DNA of 34,154 nucleotides, taken from contig JAYMSP010001269.1 of NCBI GenBank assembly GCA_036897095.1, positions 1 through 34,154 on the forward strand. The letters run 5' to 3'. The stretch's first letter is position 1. The number at the start of each line of letters is the position of its first letter. The DNA comes from Plantago elongata (Eukaryota; Streptophyta; Magnoliopsida; Lamiales; Plantaginaceae). Made by a program: the position numbers and the translations under genes. Below, piece after piece: positions 30,801 to 34,154 of this stretch. The notes beneath the pieces were generated by a model. It ran no database searches, had not been told where the DNA came from, and saw nothing but the letters and a program-made list of their open reading frames with translations.

Positions 30801-31505
30801 TATTAATTTGCTGCAACTTATATAATGTACATACCGAAAACAATGCAGAATTAGATGAAAATGTATACCATAATCAATTCGTGTGGAATTGCCAAAACTA
30901 TCAGTGAAATAGGGAACAAGCTCAACAACAGCTTCCTGAAACTCGGACGGCAAAAGCCTCATCATAAACGCCTCAGCCGAATCACACATCCGCTCGTTCC
31001 ACGACCGAAACGCCACGTTACCGTACCTGGCCGCCTGCGGAGCCGGCGGAATCTCATCAACGAAATCCAGCAGCGTCTGTAGCACCGAAACTAGGGTTTC
31101 AACATTGGGCGAAACGTGGCACGGATCAGATAGCTTGTGCGATCTGATCGATTCAGATAGAGAAACAACGAAGCCGAGGAAATTGGAAAACGAAGGAGAA
31201 GAGTGAAAGCGTGCGACGTCGTTTTGGGAGTGGATTCGCTTGGCTGGGACGATGAAGTTGTGAGGGAGAGTGATGGGAGCGACTTGCTGCGAGTGGGGGA
31301 TAGGTGTGCGGATGATGGCTTCTTTTACGTTGGTTGGGGAGTAGTCAGTTGGGAGGTTTACGGCGGGTAGGCGGATGGGGATGTAGTTTGGGATGGCGGA
31401 AGGTGGTGGTGGGATGGAGGAGCAGGTTGGGCCGCCGCATTTGGAGCATGAGGAAGGTGGTTCGAGTGGTGATTGTTGGTGGTGGTGGTGATGTGAGGGT
31501 TCCAT
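27835..31505 (-). CDS. PTPA: Serine/threonine protein phosphatase 2A activator (PTPA)
   Basis: Three exons on the minus strand: 31505-30869 (637 bp), 29134-28639 (496 bp) and 27874-27835 (40 bp), with GT-AG introns of 1,734 and 764 bp. The protein is 390 residues, the size of plant PTPA. The N-terminal ~75 residues are His/Pro-rich and variable with a CSKCGGPTC motif. The conserved PTPA fold follows: LLDFVDEIPPAPQAARYGN, PYFTDSFGNSTRIDYG joined to TGHETNFAAW across the first splice, [38 protein letters not shown] and KKGLFAEHSPMLDDITAV. These include the ATP/PP2A-contacting loops of the family. PTPA is a prolyl isomerase-like chaperone that loads metal and activates the PP2A catalytic subunit in cytosol and nucleus. 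The last exon has a strong acceptor (T-rich run then GCAG) and adds about 13 residues starting WEESNE. If intron 2 is retained the protein ends at IIKW. Nothing suggests pseudogenisation. Confidence 0.93.
29395..30480. repeat. Diverged modular repeats inside PTPA intron 1
   Basis: The intron contains partial copies of a ~435 bp module starting near 29399 and 29833, plus a third partial copy near 30240-30420. Shared landmarks are AACTAGAT(A/T)AACA, a CCAAAACCTCA(G/A)TACAT type phrase, GCATAG(T/C)(A/T)TTTCAA followed by CATTTC, and GAGGATT(A/G)(C/G)AAAACCTCTC. Within the first module a ~38 bp unit (ACATTTTGTTGCATAGTATT) is doubled at about 29516-29587. The copies are strongly diverged. They account for most of the intron's unusual length. 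Confidence 0.55.
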
Positions 31506-32920
31506 TTCTTCTGTTGATTTGTGTAAATTTTAGCTGGAGAGTAATGGTCAATTGTCTGTGTCACTGTGTACACGATCAGCGAAGTGCTTCTTTGCAGTGT
31601 TTTAGCGACCGGACCTGTCATCGAACCGGGCACCCTAAAAACAATAGATTAATAGATTGAATCGGTCAAACCATCTATTGACTCGTGTATATGCATCTCC
31701 CTTTTAACAATTTTATATGCTCACCACTTTATTCAAAATAATGATGTAACAGAATAGGAGAGAGTAGGATAACACCGATTTCCTCCCAATTTTGATTTTT
31801 GCAATTCAAAACTATCCAAACGTGTATAAAGGTTGATTCTCATCAAGTAGCACGTGTAATACACCTGAATTATCTGAACCGTCCAGATCAACATGTCACT
31901 CTTTGTTATAAACGTTGTATCTCCTCCTTTCACTTTTATATATTCTTACCACCCAAATTCAATTTTCCATATCCACACCCCTTACCAAATTCAATTGAAG
32001 AAACAATATATACCCAATTTTTTTATCTTTCTTCAAGCTTCATGAACATATATTTTCTTTGAAATCTGAATCTTTGATTGGAGTTTGACATACCGGAAAG
32101 GGCTGCAGTGTGGTTAATTCAGCCGCTCCGGCTAGCTGAGTATATATATTCGTTACATCGGAAAACATAACAACATGAGAGAAAACTAAATCTTCTGAAT
32201 CATCATCACCAAGCACACAAAATCAAAGAAGAGAGAAGAAACAAGCACCCACTTGGTGGTGTTCAATTTTACTGGGATATTAGCTCTCTCAGTTTTACTT
32301 ACCCTCTTTAAAAGAAAGAAGAAGAATCTTTTTTCACATTCTTATTTGACCCTCTTCGTTTTATTGTGTCTAGCTCTTTTTAGAATTAGCTTCAAAATGA
32401 CCATCATATTCATCATTTTCGACATGGATAGAGTATTAGAATTGACATGTACCTATAGATTAATCGATGTTTTGAATCGTTACTATCCCTCATAAAAGGT
32501 CAAAAGTCCATACGTGAGAAAATGGTGAATCCAACCCTGACCGATTGTTTAAATAGTCGTCGCATTAATCGGTTTGATTACCTTGACTATATATACATAT
32601 GTATAAATAGTACTATTCCTTGTTGTTAGAAGTATAAGTAAATTAAAATTTCTTCATTCAATAATATTTTTAAGTATTAATATTAAGAAATCATAATCTA
32701 ATTGTACTTCTAACACTTATAATTAGCTTCCGTACAAAACAACATGTACCATTGTAAAAAGCTTCAATAGGTATTTTGTATATAAATACTAATAAGGAAT
32801 TAGTTTAAAAATATACTAGAATGAATGTCACTAGAGGGTATAAATTTTAGTAAATACATTTAAAATATTATTCATACTAGTGTAATATAATAAGTTATTA
32901 GTGGGTGGAGAGCGACTAAT
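31506..32920. other. Intergenic region upstream of PTPA
   Basis: This region would include the PTPA promoter and 5' leader on its left side. No clear TATA box could be assigned. A plus-strand open frame at 32253-32495 has a hydrophobic start but no recognised motif and sits in AT-rich DNA, so I treat it as chance. A small inverted repeat AGCCGctCCGGCT lies near 32123-32135. The remainder is anonymous. Confidence 0.4.
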
Positions 32921-32979
32921 AAATAAAATCGCGTGGAGTGACTCAATTGAACAACCAGTCTCGCCAATTTACAGTACAA

Positions 32980-34154
32980 TTTGGAAAAGGCGCTGGGTAT
33001 TTCCAGACTCATAAATCGAGCGCGTGGGCGCGTGACTTCTTATTTTTTCACCAATATCTTCTCTTCTTCTCAGGCAAAAACAAATTTCAGTCCCCTCTTT
33101 CTTCTTCTTCTTCTCAGGGAGCTTTACTCCATTATTGTTGCTCAGAGGATCGTTCCTTTTCCTCAATCGAAAAACCTAACTTCCTAATTATGGGACTTTC
33201 CAAGTAGACCAAGAGATCGGACGGTGTTGCGGGTCGGGTATGATATAACGGAATCGGTGGTGGAATAAGAATGTCTGGAAAAGCTTAGGTTTCGATTAAT
33301 ATTTTAATTTCAGATGGGGGATTTGATATGATTCTGATTAAATTGTACGAGTCAAGGAGCTTTACGTTGATAGTCCCTAATGTATATCATAATGTTGCCT
33401 TGTTAACCTTCTCAAACTGAGTTTTTGTATGGTGCATTGGATGTTCATGTAGTTTGATACTCTTAGTCTCTTAGAAAATTGCTGAATTTGGATTCTGAAA
33501 ACTTTAAATTTAGTGATTATCCAAGGATGAAAGTTATTTGCTGCTGGAGCCAATAATAATTAGAATTTAGCACTTACCAGAGTAATGGATAAAAACTTTG
33601 TAATTCAACTGAGTTAGTTTATGTTGTACGGGCTACTGCTTCACTAGTGTTGCTTGTTAATTACTCTTTTGCAACTATTCAGCTTTCCCAGACGTGAAGC
33701 TAACCAGCTTGTTGATAAATTATGTCATGATTTTGTTGTAGATCCATTCGGCTACACTACTCTGCCTTTTGAATTTCAAGACGTGATGTCTTATGATATT
33801 CTTGCATTTTGAAGTTGTAATTGGGCAGGCCGAATCAATGTTCATCCTTTTATAGCGCCTCTCTTTTCCAAGCTATGTGACTGGACCTGAAGCTCGACTT
33901 TTCTTCGATTATGTTCTTCTTTCACAATCCATTGCAGAAGTTCGAACTTCGTCCACACTATTCGTTGACAGACCCTCAATAACTATGCTACAAATCTAAG
34001 AAGCTGAGGTTTAATTACGCACACAGTTGTTAAGGAACTGATGATTAGAAGAATTAATTGGCAGGTTGATTTGTTAGAAATAGGTTCAAAGTAGAGTGAT
34101 GTAGTAATCGCAACCAGAATTAGGCAAGAATTCCCTATCATGGGATGCTTCAAT
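32980..34154 (+). other. Possible 5' leader and first intron of a gene leaving the window
   Basis: After an AT-rich stretch, composition changes at about 33000. There is a CT-rich block (TCTTCTCTTCTTCTCAGG, 33057-33075, and CTTTCTTCTTCTTCTTCTC, 33098-33116) typical of plant 5' UTRs, with a locally higher GC content and GCGCGTGGGCGCGTGAC just upstream (33018-33034). From about 33200 to the end the DNA is T-rich and lacks long open frames, like a long 5' UTR intron. Short open frames of 60-90 codons at 32938-33207 have no motif. No coding exon can be identified, so strand and gene identity are inference. Confidence 0.3.

Noticed and set aside
31334..31660. Plus-strand and other minus-strand frames over PTPA exon 1
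   Set aside because: They are shadows of the PTPA reading frame and its leader, with low-complexity composition.
32253..32495. 80-codon hydrophobic ORF as a membrane protein gene
   Set aside because: AT-rich sequence often yields Leu/Phe/Ile-rich frames; there is no motif, promoter or homologue that I recognise.

Overview
This window is nuclear DNA of a flowering plant, most likely a eudicot. It is AT-rich, its genes carry short GT-AG introns, and most of its length is transposable-element debris. Two intact-looking host genes stand out. One is a five-exon GDSL esterase/lipase-family gene (minus strand, 16552-18072). The other is a three-exon PP2A activator (PTPA) gene (minus strand, 27835-31505). 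No prokaryotic signature is present, and I cannot name the species from the sequence.

Layout: 1-1208 holds LTR-retrotransposon and MITE-like remnants and a ~128 bp tandem duplication. 1218-7073 is a whole Mutator-like element (MULE) with 9-bp target duplications and a degenerate transposase gene. 7120-7625 is a T-rich minisatellite, and 7857 starts with a CACTA-like terminus. 8634-13478 is a minus-strand LTR element with no pol. Inside it is an eroded multi-exon gene in which short exons and ~81-85 bp introns repeat with a ~191 bp period, ending in a 296-codon acidic coiled-coil ORF. This element abuts a decayed Ty1/copia gag-protease fragment (13479-14672) and its LTR. 15254-16346 is a non-autonomous hAT element with a perfect 8-bp target duplication, next to the GDSL gene. 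18425-19075 has an LTR remnant and tRNA-derived repeats. 19718-21363 is a 5'-truncated LINE with 14-bp target duplications. 21380-24262 is mostly anonymous AT-rich DNA. 24272-25593 is a second, non-autonomous MULE of the same terminal family as the first, carrying a fragment of the chloroplast ycf1 gene. The PTPA gene follows, with an intron enlarged by diverged internal modules. The right end may hold the leader of a plus-strand gene running out of the window.

The most unusual items are the tandem exon-intron array in a pol-less LTR element, the Pack-MULE carrying plastid DNA beside its presumed autonomous relative, and the GDSL protein whose catalytic serine is replaced by glycine although its reading frame and splice sites are intact.
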